Shown: piece by piece, positions 41,620 through 50,924 of the stretch | How positions within the stretch are numbered: the stretch's first letter is position 1 | How the letters are laid out: the number at the start of each line of letters is the position of its first letter | NCBI GenBank assembly: GCA_040779335.1 | Contig: JBFONV010000005.1 | Location: 310,001-374,000, forward strand | Reading direction: 5' to 3' | From: JBFONV01 sp040779335 | GTDB lineage: Bacteria > Pseudomonadota > Gammaproteobacteria > Enterobacterales > Alteromonadaceae | DNA length: 64,000 nt | Made by a program: the position numbers and the translations under genes | Notes under the pieces: generated by a model | What the model was told of the DNA's origin: nothing | What the model saw: the letters and a program-made list of their open reading frames with translations, nothing else | Databases searched by the model: none

Positions 41620-44600
41620 TTATTGACTAACGCTAACTTTCTCTTCAACATAATAAGGAGTCTCATGAGGGCTTGCTTTTGCTACGCCAAAATCCTCTAA
41701 AATAGAATACAGGCATGGCAATACAAACAATACCAATAAGGTTGAAGCTGCAATGCCAAAAACAATACTAGTCGCCAGCGGGATCAATATTTGTGCCTGT
41801 AAACTGGTTTCAAACAACAGCGGCGTCATACCCGCTATGGTCGTTATCGAGGTTAAAAATACCGCGCGGAAACGGTCATAACTAGCACGCGCTGCTGCTT
41901 CATGCACGGTTAGCCCTTCGGCAACACGTTTCTTAACAAATTCAACTAACAAAATAGAGTCATTCACTACAATCCCTGCTAAGGAAACAAACCCTAACAT
42001 TGAGGGCATAGTAAAATCTAACCCCATGAGTAAATGCCCCCAAATAACACCAATAAGTGCTAATGGGATAGCGACCAAAACAACAATCGGTTCAAAGTAA
42101 CTTTTAAACTGAAACGACAGTAAAATAAACACTCCGAGCAAACCCAACATAAATGCACTCATCATCGATTTTTGCGTTACTGCAGCGTTTTTGGTCTCCC
42201 CTTCAATAAACAATCGAATGTTAGGGTAACGTTTTTCAAAATCAGGGATCCAACGCGCATTTAAATCACTGATCACTTTCGCGGTATTATTAACCTGTGT
42301 ATCAATATCACCATAAACGGTCACAGACTTTTGATTGTTAAAACGATTAATACGAGCATGTCCGCGAGTTGATTCAATAATAGCGACCGTTGACAATGGG
42401 ATCAGAGTTCCGTTCTGAGGATTAACAATGGGAAAGTTATCGAAATCAATATAATCATCACGAGACTCAGGTGAAAGCATGACGGTAACGTCAAAGGTTT
42501 CTTGATCAACATTGGTTTCCAAAATCTTGTGACCTTGAAAAGCTGAGCGTAATTGACTCGCAATAGTTTGTGCATCTATGCCTAAGCTATAGGCACCTTC
42601 TTTAAGTTTTAGCGTGAACTCAGGTTTACCAGGTCTTAAGTCATCCATAATATTATCCACACCAGGATAACCAGATAGCCAATTTTGTAATTCATAGGAA
42701 GCCGCTGAAAGTTCTGTTAAGTCATCGCCACTTAAGCGTATTTGAATAGCACGTCCACTTGGTCCTACAGCAGGCTCTTTAAAGGAGATAACAACCGCAT
42801 CGGCAATGACACCAGTGCGCTCGCGCCAATCATTGATAAACGCCTGAATTTTCGTGTTTCTCACTTCTGCCGTCAGCAAATCAACATTAATAGTTGCTAA
42901 ATGCGGGCCTGATTCAAACGCGTCCCTGTTTTCACTATATGTAACAGTAACCGCTTTTAATAATGGTTGTGACTCATTTTGTTCGAACTCTTTTTTACTC
43001 AACTCTAAAACGTCAATTAACTGCTGAACAACTTCTTCTGTTCGTTTTAACGGCGTGCCTGAGGGCATTAAAATTCGTGCTTGTATCATGTCACCTTCAA
43101 TTGCTGGGAACGCGGCAAACTTTAAAATACCCGAAGCAAGCATGCTAACTGAAAATAAGAACAATGCTAAAACGCTACCAATGAAGGCATATCGATAATC
43201 AATAATCTTTTCAACAATCAGATAAATTTTATGTCTAAAGTGTTCAAATTTTTGCTCAAATTTGATCCTAAAATTAGACATTTTCTTGTCATGAGCGTGT
43301 GACAAAGAGTGATATAAGTGATGTGGTAAAATAAAGAATGCTTCGATCAGAGAAACGGTAATAACAGAAATCAATACTATAGGGATCACTTTAAGAATTT
43401 GCCCCAAATCCCCTTCTAAAAAGATCAGACCTACAAATATGCATAAGGTTGTCGCAAAAGATGATGCCACCCCTCTAGCCACAGTTTTAGTACCTTCAAT
43501 TGCAGCTTGAAGGGGTTTTAAGCCTTTTTTAATTTGACTACCAATTGATTCGGAAATCACAATGGCGTCATCCATTAAAATCCCTAATGCCAGCAGCAGT
43601 GCGACCATAGACAACATATTAATGGTAATGCCCATATGTCCGAGAATAAATGCACTGGCTAAAAATGAAACCGGCAACCCCATCACCACCCAAAAGGCAT
43701 AACGAACAGTAAAAAATAACCACATCACCGCAAATACTAATAACAGACCTTGCCAGGCATTAGTGATTAACATCGAAATACGATCTTTAACAATACTGGT
43801 AGCATCTTGGGTTATTTCGAGTGATATCCCTTGGGGTAACTTGGCCGACTCTTTTTCAATAAAGGCCTCGATAGCGCTCAAAACATTGAGACTATCGTCG
43901 ACCGTATTTTTGTTAATTTTTAGCAACGCTGCTGGCTTGCCATTGAACATCACTTTGTTTTCAGCAAGTTCAAAGGTATCTCTGATGGTGGCAATATCCC
44001 CCAAACGAACTTCATTCCCCTGCTCGCCTCGTAAAATAATCAGTTCGGCCAACGCAGATGCACTGCGACGCTCATCATTAAAGCGCAGTTGAGTTTCCAG
44101 ATTATTCGTTTCGATAGAGCCTAGCGGTAAATCCAAGTTTTGCTTGTCTATTAACGCCGCCAATTCTTGAATATTTAAACCATATTTTCTTAAATTATAA
44201 TTAGGTATCTCGATAAGCAATTGGCGGTTAGAAAAGCCGGTAATGTTAACCAAGGGGATCACTGGATCTTGTAACATCCGTTGTTTTATTTGTTCCGCTA
44301 GCGTTTTAAGCTCTGCTTGGGGAATATCAGCAGTCAACGCAACCGCAACAACATTCTGCGTGCGACCTTTTTCAGTCACTATTGCTTCTTCAGCTTGATC
44401 CGGAAAATCACTGATACCATCAACGGCGCTTTTAACATCGTCCATAAACTTGTCAAAATCGCCGTGTTCTAACATTTTTACCGTCGCAAAGCCTAAATTT
44501 TGTCGAGCTTCACAACTTTTTTCTTCGATAAAGCTAATGCCATCTAAAGCATCTTCTAATGGTAAACAAATGCCTTGTTCTACATCTAAAGGCGTCGCGC

Positions 44601-44751
44601 CTGGATACCTAACATTAACCTCAACCGTGTAGGCTTTTATTTCAGGAAAGGTTTCACGTTTAATGTCCGGTAAAACCGTGATACCCATCAATATCAACAA
44701 AAACATTAACAGGTTGGCTGCGGTGGGATGCGCAGTAAAAAAGCGAATCAT
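41620..44751 (-). CDS. RND family efflux permease (AcrB/MdtB-like)
   Basis: A 1043-residue inner-membrane proton-driven pump. MIRFFTAHPTAANLLMFLLI is helix 1; the first periplasmic loop has GATPLDVEQGICLPLEDAL; ALGILMDDAIVISESI carries the paired Asp of the proton relay in TM4; and a second half with SLAGIVVNDSILLVEFV repeats the plan, about 12 helices in all. ATG 44751 overlaps the stop of the adaptor gene (ATGA). It forms an operon with a TetR regulator and the adaptor. No outer-membrane channel gene is adjacent, so it must use one from elsewhere. Substrate unknown. Confidence 0.92.
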   Translation of the reverse strand: MIRFFTAHPTAANLLMFLLILMGITVLPDIKRETFPEIKAYTVEVNVRYPGATPLDVEQGICLPLEDALDGISFIEEKSCEARQNLGFATVKMLEHGDFDKFMDDVKSAVDGISDFPDQAEEAIVTEKGRTQNVVAVALTADIPQAELKTLAEQIKQRMLQDPVIPLVNITGFSNRQLLIEIPNYNLRKYGLNIQELAALIDKQNLDLPLGSIETNNLETQLRFNDERRSASALAELIILRGEQGNEVRLGDIATIRDTFELAENKVMFNGKPAALLKINKNTVDDSLNVLSAIEAFIEKESAKLPQGISLEITQDATSIVKDRISMLITNAWQGLLLVFAVMWLFFTVRYAFWVVMGLPVSFLASAFILGHMGITINMLSMVALLLALGILMDDAIVISESIGSQIKKGLKPLQAAIEGTKTVARGVASSFATTLCIFVGLIFLEGDLGQILKVIPIVLISVITVSLIEAFFILPHHLYHSLSHAHDKKMSNFRIKFEQKFEHFRHKIYLIVEKIIDYRYAFIGSVLALFLFSVSMLASGILKFAAFPAIEGDMIQARILMPSGTPLKRTEEVVQQLIDVLELSKKEFEQNESQPLLKAVTVTYSENRDAFESGPHLATINVDLLTAEVRNTKIQAFINDWRERTGVIADAVVISFKEPAVGPSGRAIQIRLSGDDLTELSAASYELQNWLSGYPGVDNIMDDLRPGKPEFTLKLKEGAYSLGIDAQTIASQLRSAFQGHKILETNVDQETFDVTVMLSPESRDDYIDFDNFPIVNPQNGTLIPLSTVAIIESTRGHARINRFNNQKSVTVYGDIDTQVNNTAKVISDLNARWIPDFEKRYPNIRLFIEGETKNAAVTQKSMMSAFMLGLLGVFILLSFQFKSYFEPIVVLVAIPLALIGVIWGHLLMGLDFTMPSMLGFVSLAGIVVNDSILLVEFVKKRVAEGLTVHEAAARASYDRFRAVFLTSITTIAGMTPLLFETSLQAQILIPLATSIVFGIAASTLLVLFVLPCLYSILEDFGVAKASPHETPYYVEEKVSVSQ

Positions 44752-46112
44752 TGTGCGTCCCTCACCCATTGTTGCATTTGTTGCTGAGTTTTAACGTCAT
44801 CTACAACAGTTACACTCATGCCATTTACAGCCGGAAAAACATCAGATGTGATCACTCTAGTGCCCACTTTCAGTGTATTTTTTAATAACGCTAAGTCACC
44901 TTGTAGCTCTACCTCATTGACATCAACTCTTTGTAAGGTGTTGTTCTCATCGATTAAATAAAACTGATTTTCGTGCAGAGAAAAACGAGGTAACACTAAA
45001 AAGCGGCTACTTGCTCCTTGTAGTTTTACTTCCATATAGTTGCCTTCTAATAAAGGCGGACGCTTTATTGGATCGATGTTTTCATAACTCCCCGAAACAC
45101 TGACCACTACACCTATGGTATGGCTTTGTGGATCAAGATTATCTGAAAATCTTTCTACTTTTGCGTCCCATTTCAGGTTAGGGTGACCGGCGATATTGAC
45201 CGTTGCAGATAATCCTAGTGAGGTAAAAAAACTACTGGTATCAAACGATGTAGTTAGATTATTTAAATTCAGTTTTGATTTATCAAAGCCCGCCGCTATT
45301 TGACGAAACTGCTCAAGTGGAAACTGCGCATTAATGACCACTTTATCCAAACCTGAAACATCAAATAATAACGAGCCTGCAGTAACATATTGGTCTAATT
45401 CAGCATTCACTTGTCTTACCCTTGCCGAAAAAGGTAAGACTATTTCTGTACGGGCTAAATCTCGTTCACTACGTTCCACTTTCGACGCTGAAATATCAAT
45501 TTTTGCTTCTAATACCGCAAGGTCCGATGGCAATGTCGTTTGTTTGTTTTCTAACTGTTGCACTTCTTGTTGCTGTTGCAACATGTTTTGGCGTTCTTGA
45601 TCTAATTTTGATTGCGAGACTGCGCCTGTTTTTCTTAATTGCACTAAGCGTTTTAATTCTGCCTGTCTTACTTTCAACTTTTCATTGGCAAGTTTTAGAT
45701 CAAGCTTGTTGTTCTCTATGGTCAATTGCATCTCGTTCAAGCTCGCTTTATTTGATAGTAAATCGGCTTGTGCTTGTCTTAATGCTAATTGGTAATCCTT
45801 ATCATCTATGCGAAGCACTACCGTGCCTTTTGGTAAAATGGCGCCTTTTTTCAGATTAGGGTGTATATACGTTACTCGCCCAGTTACTTCCGCTTTTCCA
45901 CTAAGTGTTAAATCAGGCTCAACTTTACCAAACCCGGTTATAGAAGGTCTCAAATTATGTTCTTCAAGCGTGATTGCGTTAACCATCACTGATGGACGTG
46001 CTTGTGGATTGTGTGACATTTCTGGCTGCAATTTTACAATTAGCACAACCAACAACACGCCTGCGGCAACGATGGCAGGTAAAGCAAATTTAGTTTTTAA
46101 AAAATCAGACAT
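44748..46112 (-). CDS. Periplasmic adaptor subunit of the RND pump
   Basis: A 454-residue membrane-fusion protein. One N-terminal membrane helix (about 10-28), a lipoyl half-domain (VTGRVTYIHPNLKKGAILPK), a long alpha hairpin with Gln-rich coiled coil (QNMLQQQQEVQQLENKQT), the second lipoyl half (VRQVNAELDQYVTAGSLLF) and a beta barrel follow. It bridges the pump to an outer-membrane channel. ATG 46112 overlaps the TetR gene's 3' end by 8 bp; an in-frame start at 46130 is less likely. It is translationally coupled to the pump gene. Confidence 0.9.
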   Translation of the reverse strand: MSDFLKTKFALPAIVAAGVLLVVLIVKLQPEMSHNPQARPSVMVNAITLEEHNLRPSITGFGKVEPDLTLSGKAEVTGRVTYIHPNLKKGAILPKGTVVLRIDDKDYQLALRQAQADLLSNKASLNEMQLTIENNKLDLKLANEKLKVRQAELKRLVQLRKTGAVSQSKLDQERQNMLQQQQEVQQLENKQTTLPSDLAVLEAKIDISASKVERSERDLARTEIVLPFSARVRQVNAELDQYVTAGSLLFDVSGLDKVVINAQFPLEQFRQIAAGFDKSKLNLNNLTTSFDTSSFFTSLGLSATVNIAGHPNLKWDAKVERFSDNLDPQSHTIGVVVSVSGSYENIDPIKRPPLLEGNYMEVKLQGASSRFLVLPRFSLHENQFYLIDENNTLQRVDVNEVELQGDLALLKNTLKVGTRVITSDVFPAVNGMSVTVVDDVKTQQQMQQWVRDAQ

Positions 46113-46743
46113 TAGTTTCTCGCTTTCCATATCCAGTTAAGAACATTCTATAAAGGTTATCAGCCCAAGCAGGCTGTTTTAATTCATCAGCCGTAATTTC
46201 CCAAGCAGCTTCGCGAATTGGCGCGGCAACAAAAGGCATCATAATTAAGCCAATCAATGTAAACGCCGCATATTTAGTATTGATATTTTTATCTAATAGG
46301 CCAGCTTGTATTTGATGATCAAGTAATTGTGGCAGAAATACAGCCATACGCTTTGGAAAGCGCTCGATAAAGGCAGATCTTAGCGGAGTATCATGGGTCA
46401 TGATTTCATCATGAATCATTTTAACCGTGCCAGCATTTTGATTCGCCATACTGAGCATAGCTTGAATAAAGGCCTTAATTGGTTCTGGGCTTGCTAACAC
46501 GCCTTTCATCTTGGAAAAATTCTCTTTTGCCAAGACATCAAGCATACCGATAAATAAACCTTCTTTATTGCCAAAATAATAGGCTACTAGCGCTGAATTA
46601 ACCCCTGCCGTTTGAGCAAGTTCACGTATGGTAATACTGCGATAGCTTTTTTCACGCAACAACGCCACTGCCGCTGCAACTAACTTAGATTTCTGCTCCT
46701 GTTGCTTTTCAATATCTACAGGTCGACCTCTAGTAGCATTCAT
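46105..46743 (-). CDS. TetR family regulator of the RND operon
   Basis: A 212-residue regulator. The N-terminal helix-turn-helix (about 28-60) reads SITIRELAQTAGVNSALVAY followed by YFGNKEGLF; the C-terminal ligand domain has a DUF1956/CerR-like layout. It is the first gene of the efflux operon, and a 28-bp perfect palindrome lies 13 bp before its ATG (46756-46783), so it most likely represses itself and the pump until a toxic ligand binds. It overlaps the adaptor gene by 8 bp. Confidence 0.9.
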   Translation of the reverse strand: MNATRGRPVDIEKQQEQKSKLVAAAVALLREKSYRSITIRELAQTAGVNSALVAYYFGNKEGLFIGMLDVLAKENFSKMKGVLASPEPIKAFIQAMLSMANQNAGTVKMIHDEIMTHDTPLRSAFIERFPKRMAVFLPQLLDHQIQAGLLDKNINTKYAAFTLIGLIMMPFVAAPIREAAWEITADELKQPAWADNLYRMFLTGYGKRETNV

Positions 46744-46755
46744 ATTGTTTCACAC

Positions 46756-46783
46756 ATTTAATTAATCAATTGATTAATTAAAT
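46756..46783 (-). promoter_or_regulatory. 28-bp perfect palindrome, probable TetR operator
   Basis: The half-site ATTTAATTAATCAA (46756-46769) is followed directly by its exact inverse (46770-46783). It lies 13 bp upstream of the TetR start, in the promoter position for the tetR-adaptor-RND operon, and 121 bp from the divergent exbD-like gene. Confidence 0.8.
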
Positions 46784-46903
46784 ACTAAAAATGATTTTTT
46801 TGCAAGAAAACTGATCATAGATCAGGTTTTAATGCGAAAAAAATAGTCAGATGAAACTTTAATGCTATGGTTGCAAAAGGAGTAACTGTAAGTTGGATTG
46901 GCA

Positions 46904-47311
46904 ATGCGACGCAGAAAACAGCAAATATTTGAACATGAAGATGCCAAGGTTGATGTCACCTCATTGCTCGATATTATTTTCATTATGTTGATATTTTTTA
47001 TCGTGACGACGTCTTTTGTTAAAGACAAAGGTTTTCTTGTTAAAAAAACAGAAGCAAATAAATCGGTGAACAATAAATCAAAATCTATCAATATTCACAT
47101 AGATAGAAATAGCACGGTTTATTTTAATAACAAAGCCGTTGATATAGAGCGTATTCCCGCGCGCATAGAGCTGTTTCTCGCCAATAATCAAACTTCAGAT
47201 GTATTGCTTAGACCACACAGTGAAACCAACTATCAAAAAGTCGTTGAAATACTGGATCAAATAAAACCGTTTAAACGCTTAAAAGTCTCCATTGGTGTTT
47301 ATAAGCCTTAG
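46904..47311 (+). CDS. ExbD/TolR-like proton-channel protein, orphan
   Basis: A 135-residue protein. The single membrane helix VDVTSLLDIIFIMLIFFIV contains the conserved Asp of ExbD/TolR, and the C-terminal periplasmic domain (SINIHIDRNSTVYFNNKAVD) fits the family. ExbD normally works with ExbB and TonB to energise outer-membrane receptors, but no ExbB gene is adjacent. ATG 46904 is chosen; a TTG two codons earlier is possible. An AGGAG about 20 nt upstream is too far to be effective. Confidence 0.82.
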   Translation: MRRRKQQIFEHEDAKVDVTSLLDIIFIMLIFFIVTTSFVKDKGFLVKKTEANKSVNNKSKSINIHIDRNSTVYFNNKAVDIERIPARIELFLANNQTSDVLLRPHSETNYQKVVEILDQIKPFKRLKVSIGVYKP

Positions 47312-47384
47312 CCGTTAGGTACACATTTAAGATGTAGCGGTGAAGTAGGTTATAAACCTCAATTTATCCTTTTAACATAGTCCT

Positions 47385-48128
47385 TTATTCTCCATGTACA
47401 ACAATATTCCCTTTTCCCGCGTGCTTGGCGAGATACATTGCTGTATCTGCGTCTTTGAGAACGTAATCTGTGGATATGGTTTCAGGCGCTAAAAGGCGTA
47501 ACCCAATACTCGCGCCGATTTTCAGGGTCGCGTCGTTAAAATAAATGTCTTTATTTAATTCATCTAACACTCTTTCAGCCAAAATCAATGCTCTTTTATT
47601 GGCAAGTTGGGCATCACAACCAAGCTGGCTTAAAACAACAACGAATTCGTCACCACCAACACGGCTGACAATATCTTCATTTCTAACGATAGCGCTCAGT
47701 CGCTTCGCAACTGAAACCAAGGTCGCATCTCCAGCATCATGTCCATAATTGTCGTTTATTGCCTTAAAGCCATCCAAATCTATATATATAACGGCGCCAT
47801 AAGATTGCTCTCGTACAAACTGGGAGATTACTTTTTCTAGGAATTCTTTTAACAAATGGCGATTGGCCAACTGAGTTAACGAGTCGTGGCACGCCATATG
47901 AGTAACTTGATCCATCGCATCATCTCGCGCCACAACATACGGCTTTATTACCCAAATATAGATAAGTGGAGTAGACAATGTTACCAGTATCACTACGTCA
48001 AGAAACACTTCTGCATATGCTCCTATCTCAAACGTCAAGTTCGCGAAGCCAAGCATAATGATGCACTCGACCAAAGCGAAAATGGTAGCTATACGCAAAA
48101 TAATCATTTTTTGTGTTGGTATCTTCAT
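47385..48128 (-). CDS. Membrane diguanylate cyclase (GGDEF)
   Basis: A 247-residue protein. Two membrane helices (about 8-28 and 38-60) are followed directly by a GGDEF domain (about 78-245) with DSLTQLANRHLL, DLDGFKAINDNYGHDAGD and an intact GGDEF. An RxxD inhibitory site (RNED) lies five residues before GGDEF, so feedback inhibition by c-di-GMP is expected. No sensory domain other than the short membrane part is seen. It converges on the exbD-like gene. Confidence 0.92.
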   Translation of the reverse strand: MKIPTQKMIILRIATIFALVECIIMLGFANLTFEIGAYAEVFLDVVILVTLSTPLIYIWVIKPYVVARDDAMDQVTHMACHDSLTQLANRHLLKEFLEKVISQFVREQSYGAVIYIDLDGFKAINDNYGHDAGDATLVSVAKRLSAIVRNEDIVSRVGGDEFVVVLSQLGCDAQLANKRALILAERVLDELNKDIYFNDATLKIGASIGLRLLAPETISTDYVLKDADTAMYLAKHAGKGNIVVHGE

Positions 48129-48324
48129 CGCTCTTATTTGTTAATAATGTTTTATGTTAAATAATAAGTATGGATAATGAGGCTGATTTTATCTACTAAC
48201 CCTTACATATTACTGTTTGATTTTATTGACTATCTATCAGCATTAATAAAAGTACGTAAAATGAAAAGGAAGATCTAAAAAGAGGAGTAGTCTATACCGT
48301 TTTTGAAATTAACTGGCAAGATTG

Positions 48325-48798
48325 TCATGATTTATAGTCTATTTTATTAACGTACCAGGTTTTTATGCCTGCAGGAGTTTTAACGTCAAATTCATCATCG
48401 ACTTCTTTTTTTAGTAGAGCACGGGCCATCGGCGAGTCTATAGATATGTAGTCATTACGGCCGTATATTTCATCGGGACCGACCAAGCGAAATTTAATCA
48501 CTTCGCCAGCATCATTTTCAATTTCTACCCAAGCACCAAAAAAAACTTTGCCGTCTTGCTGAGGCGAATAATCAACAATTTTAACTTCTTCAAGCCGTTT
48601 ACGCAGGTAGCGAACCCGTCGGTCAATTTCGCGCAACCGCTTTTTGTTGTATTGATAGTCGGCGTTTTCGCTGCGATCACCTAAGCTTGCCGCCCAAGAC
48701 ACTTTTCGGGTGGTTTCTGGGCGCTCAACTTTCCATAACTGGTTAAGTTCTTGCTGCAGACGTTCATACCCTTCGCGGGTAATAATATTGGTTTTCAT
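48325..48798 (-). CDS. greB: Transcription elongation factor GreB
   Basis: A 157-residue factor that rescues backtracked RNA polymerase by stimulating RNA cleavage. The coiled-coil N-terminus has LGDRSENADYQYNKKRLREI with the acidic DxxxE tip, followed by DRRVRYLRKRLEEVKIVDY; the C-terminal FKBP-like part ends in WYVNKIDY. The YQYNKK and RRVRYL features mark it as GreB rather than GreA. It stands alone; the gap 48129-48324 shows no clear feature. Confidence 0.96.
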   Translation of the reverse strand: MKTNIITREGYERLQQELNQLWKVERPETTRKVSWAASLGDRSENADYQYNKKRLREIDRRVRYLRKRLEEVKIVDYSPQQDGKVFFGAWVEIENDAGEVIKFRLVGPDEIYGRNDYISIDSPMARALLKKEVDDEFDVKTPAGIKTWYVNKIDYKS

Positions 48799-48892
48799 AA
48801 GTCTGTTAAATATACGCCGATTGCACTAGTAATTACCAGAGCAGCATTTTAATCCTTAGCCTGCTGTTCTGGCAAACAATAGCTGTATTGTT

Positions 48893-50797
48893 TTACTTTA
48901 GGTTTTTGTCTAAAAATCTTGCAAATGAAGTTAGCGTTTTGACACGATTATTTTCAATTTCCAAATAATGATTACCATTTTCTAACTCAATATATTCAGC
49001 TTTTTTGTCGTGATCCAATAACTCTTCATACATTTTACGACTATGTTCTACATCAACAACTCGGTCTTTATCGCCATGGATCAACATAACGGGAATATTA
49101 ATCTCCTCTGCAAAATTAATCGGAGAGTACTCTTCGAGTTTATCGCTATCACTGCCAATTTGTTTTTGAACTACTTTATAGTTAGTAAATTTTCTCGCTT
49201 TTCTAACGATATATTCAAGATCAGATACGCCAGCAAAACTTGCGGCACAACGAAAAGTTTTTTGCTGTTTTACTGCTGCTAATAATGCGGCATAGCCGCC
49301 ATAACTAGCCCCTACAATACACACTTTACTTTTATCTATCTCGTAATTATCAACTAACCAGTGGGCAGCGTCTTCGAGGTCATCTTGCATTGCCCCGCCC
49401 CACTGTTGAATCGATGCCATTTGAAATTTAAAACCATATCCCGAGGAACCACGAAAATTAGGTTGCAGAACAGTGTAGCCCCTACTAGCAAAAAACTCTG
49501 AAAACCAGTCAAACCCGCCGTAATTTCGAGCCATAGGGCCACCATGAGGGATAATAATAGCGGCATTGGTTTTCGCTACGCCAGCATAAGGTAGAGAGAC
49601 ATAACCTTCGATCTCTAAACCGTCTCTAGCCTTGTAGCTTATTTTGTCTTTGCCAGACAATTTTTGATTGTAAAGCATAGGATAGTGTTCAAGTACAAAC
49701 TGTAAGCCACCGTTGTCTCTATCACCTAAATAATAAGCTCCAGGGACTTTGGGGCTACTCGAAAATAATATGTATTTTCGTTCATCCGCGCTCATACTAG
49801 AAATATTGTTGTAGGCATCAGGAATCGCTAGATTAAGAGCCTTTTGAAACGCAGCGTATGACGGTTCAAAAAAGATTTTAGAATCATCGGCTTCACCATG
49901 ATAAACCCCGATAACATCATTGGTTTTTTTAGAGTAAATTAAAGCGCCTTCTACATCATAATTTTTATCCGCATAGATCAGTACTCGAGGTAACTCTTTT
50001 TTCCTTAAATCCACTTTAAAAATGGCATATCGTCCATCATGATTTGCTCTAATGTATAAGTCATTAGGATCAAGTCCAAAACCAAGTGGGGTTATATCTG
50101 GTGCATCGAATATTTCATACTCCCAAATATTTCGCCATTCTTGTGTCGCCATATCAAAGAGACGATAGAAAATCTTTGTGTCATCACGCCCAAACCCCAA
50201 CCTTAAACGGTGTTGTCTATCTGTCATCCAGTTATAAATATCGCTTTTTCCACGATAAACAAGCTCTCGTATACGACTTGAAGCTAAGTCAATTTTATAA
50301 ACGCTAGGGGTATTAGGGATTTGCAAGTCCAAGGCCATCAAAATATGGTTTGGATCATCAGGCAACATATCAATAATGTTATTTTGAAATTGAGGGATCC
50401 TTTCTCTTTTTTTAGGGATCATCGTCGGTGAAGCAACATCACTGCCGTCGGCCTTAATTTTAAGTAACCGTGTTTCAGTAAATTTTACCGAATTCCTTTG
50501 CACCGGGTAATCAGCACTAATTAATATCAGCTCATTATTGGCCCATAAATACCAGCTAATTTTAAATTTTTGATTATCTGTTTTAATAATATATTTTGTT
50601 TTCGCCTTTTCTAGATTAGTAACACCTAAAACAGTAAAACCATTGATATTTCTAATAAATGCCATTTGCTTACCGTCTGGTGACAGTTTTACTTGGCTAG
50701 CTTGTGGCAAGTTACCAAAGGCTTCAACAGGTAATAGTTCAGCGGCAACTGAAAAATGTAAGACAAATAAAATTAGCAGTGTAGTTAATCGAATCAT
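48893..50797 (-). CDS. S9 family peptidase (prolyl oligopeptidase/acylaminoacyl-peptidase type)
   Basis: A 634-residue secreted serine peptidase. The signal peptide is MIRLTTLLILFVLHFSVAA. A seven-bladed propeller-like region spans about 25-370 (SPDGKQMAFIRN and similar repeats) and the alpha/beta hydrolase domain about 380-634. The catalytic triad is GASYGGYAAL (Ser), HGDKDRVVDV (Asp) and ENGNHYLEI (His). ATG 50797 gives the signal peptide; 15 extra residues from 50842 are rejected. It probably cleaves short peptides in the periplasm. Confidence 0.92.
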   Translation of the reverse strand: MIRLTTLLILFVLHFSVAAELLPVEAFGNLPQASQVKLSPDGKQMAFIRNINGFTVLGVTNLEKAKTKYIIKTDNQKFKISWYLWANNELILISADYPVQRNSVKFTETRLLKIKADGSDVASPTMIPKKRERIPQFQNNIIDMLPDDPNHILMALDLQIPNTPSVYKIDLASSRIRELVYRGKSDIYNWMTDRQHRLRLGFGRDDTKIFYRLFDMATQEWRNIWEYEIFDAPDITPLGFGLDPNDLYIRANHDGRYAIFKVDLRKKELPRVLIYADKNYDVEGALIYSKKTNDVIGVYHGEADDSKIFFEPSYAAFQKALNLAIPDAYNNISSMSADERKYILFSSSPKVPGAYYLGDRDNGGLQFVLEHYPMLYNQKLSGKDKISYKARDGLEIEGYVSLPYAGVAKTNAAIIIPHGGPMARNYGGFDWFSEFFASRGYTVLQPNFRGSSGYGFKFQMASIQQWGGAMQDDLEDAAHWLVDNYEIDKSKVCIVGASYGGYAALLAAVKQQKTFRCAASFAGVSDLEYIVRKARKFTNYKVVQKQIGSDSDKLEEYSPINFAEEINIPVMLIHGDKDRVVDVEHSRKMYEELLDHDKKAEYIELENGNHYLEIENNRVKTLTSFARFLDKNLK

Positions 50798-50924
50798 CCG
50801 TGTCTCAATAATAATTAATGGCTTATAATAAAAAACACGCATTATATGCGTGTATTTTTTGACAGCAAGATTAATGACTATCTATTAACATTGCAATATT
50901 GTTTGCTGTTTTAAATTCAATACA

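Noticed and set aside
45422..45859. Plus-strand frame of 145 codons
   Set aside because: It lies wholly opposite the RND adaptor gene; hydrophobic shadow without ribosome site or family features.
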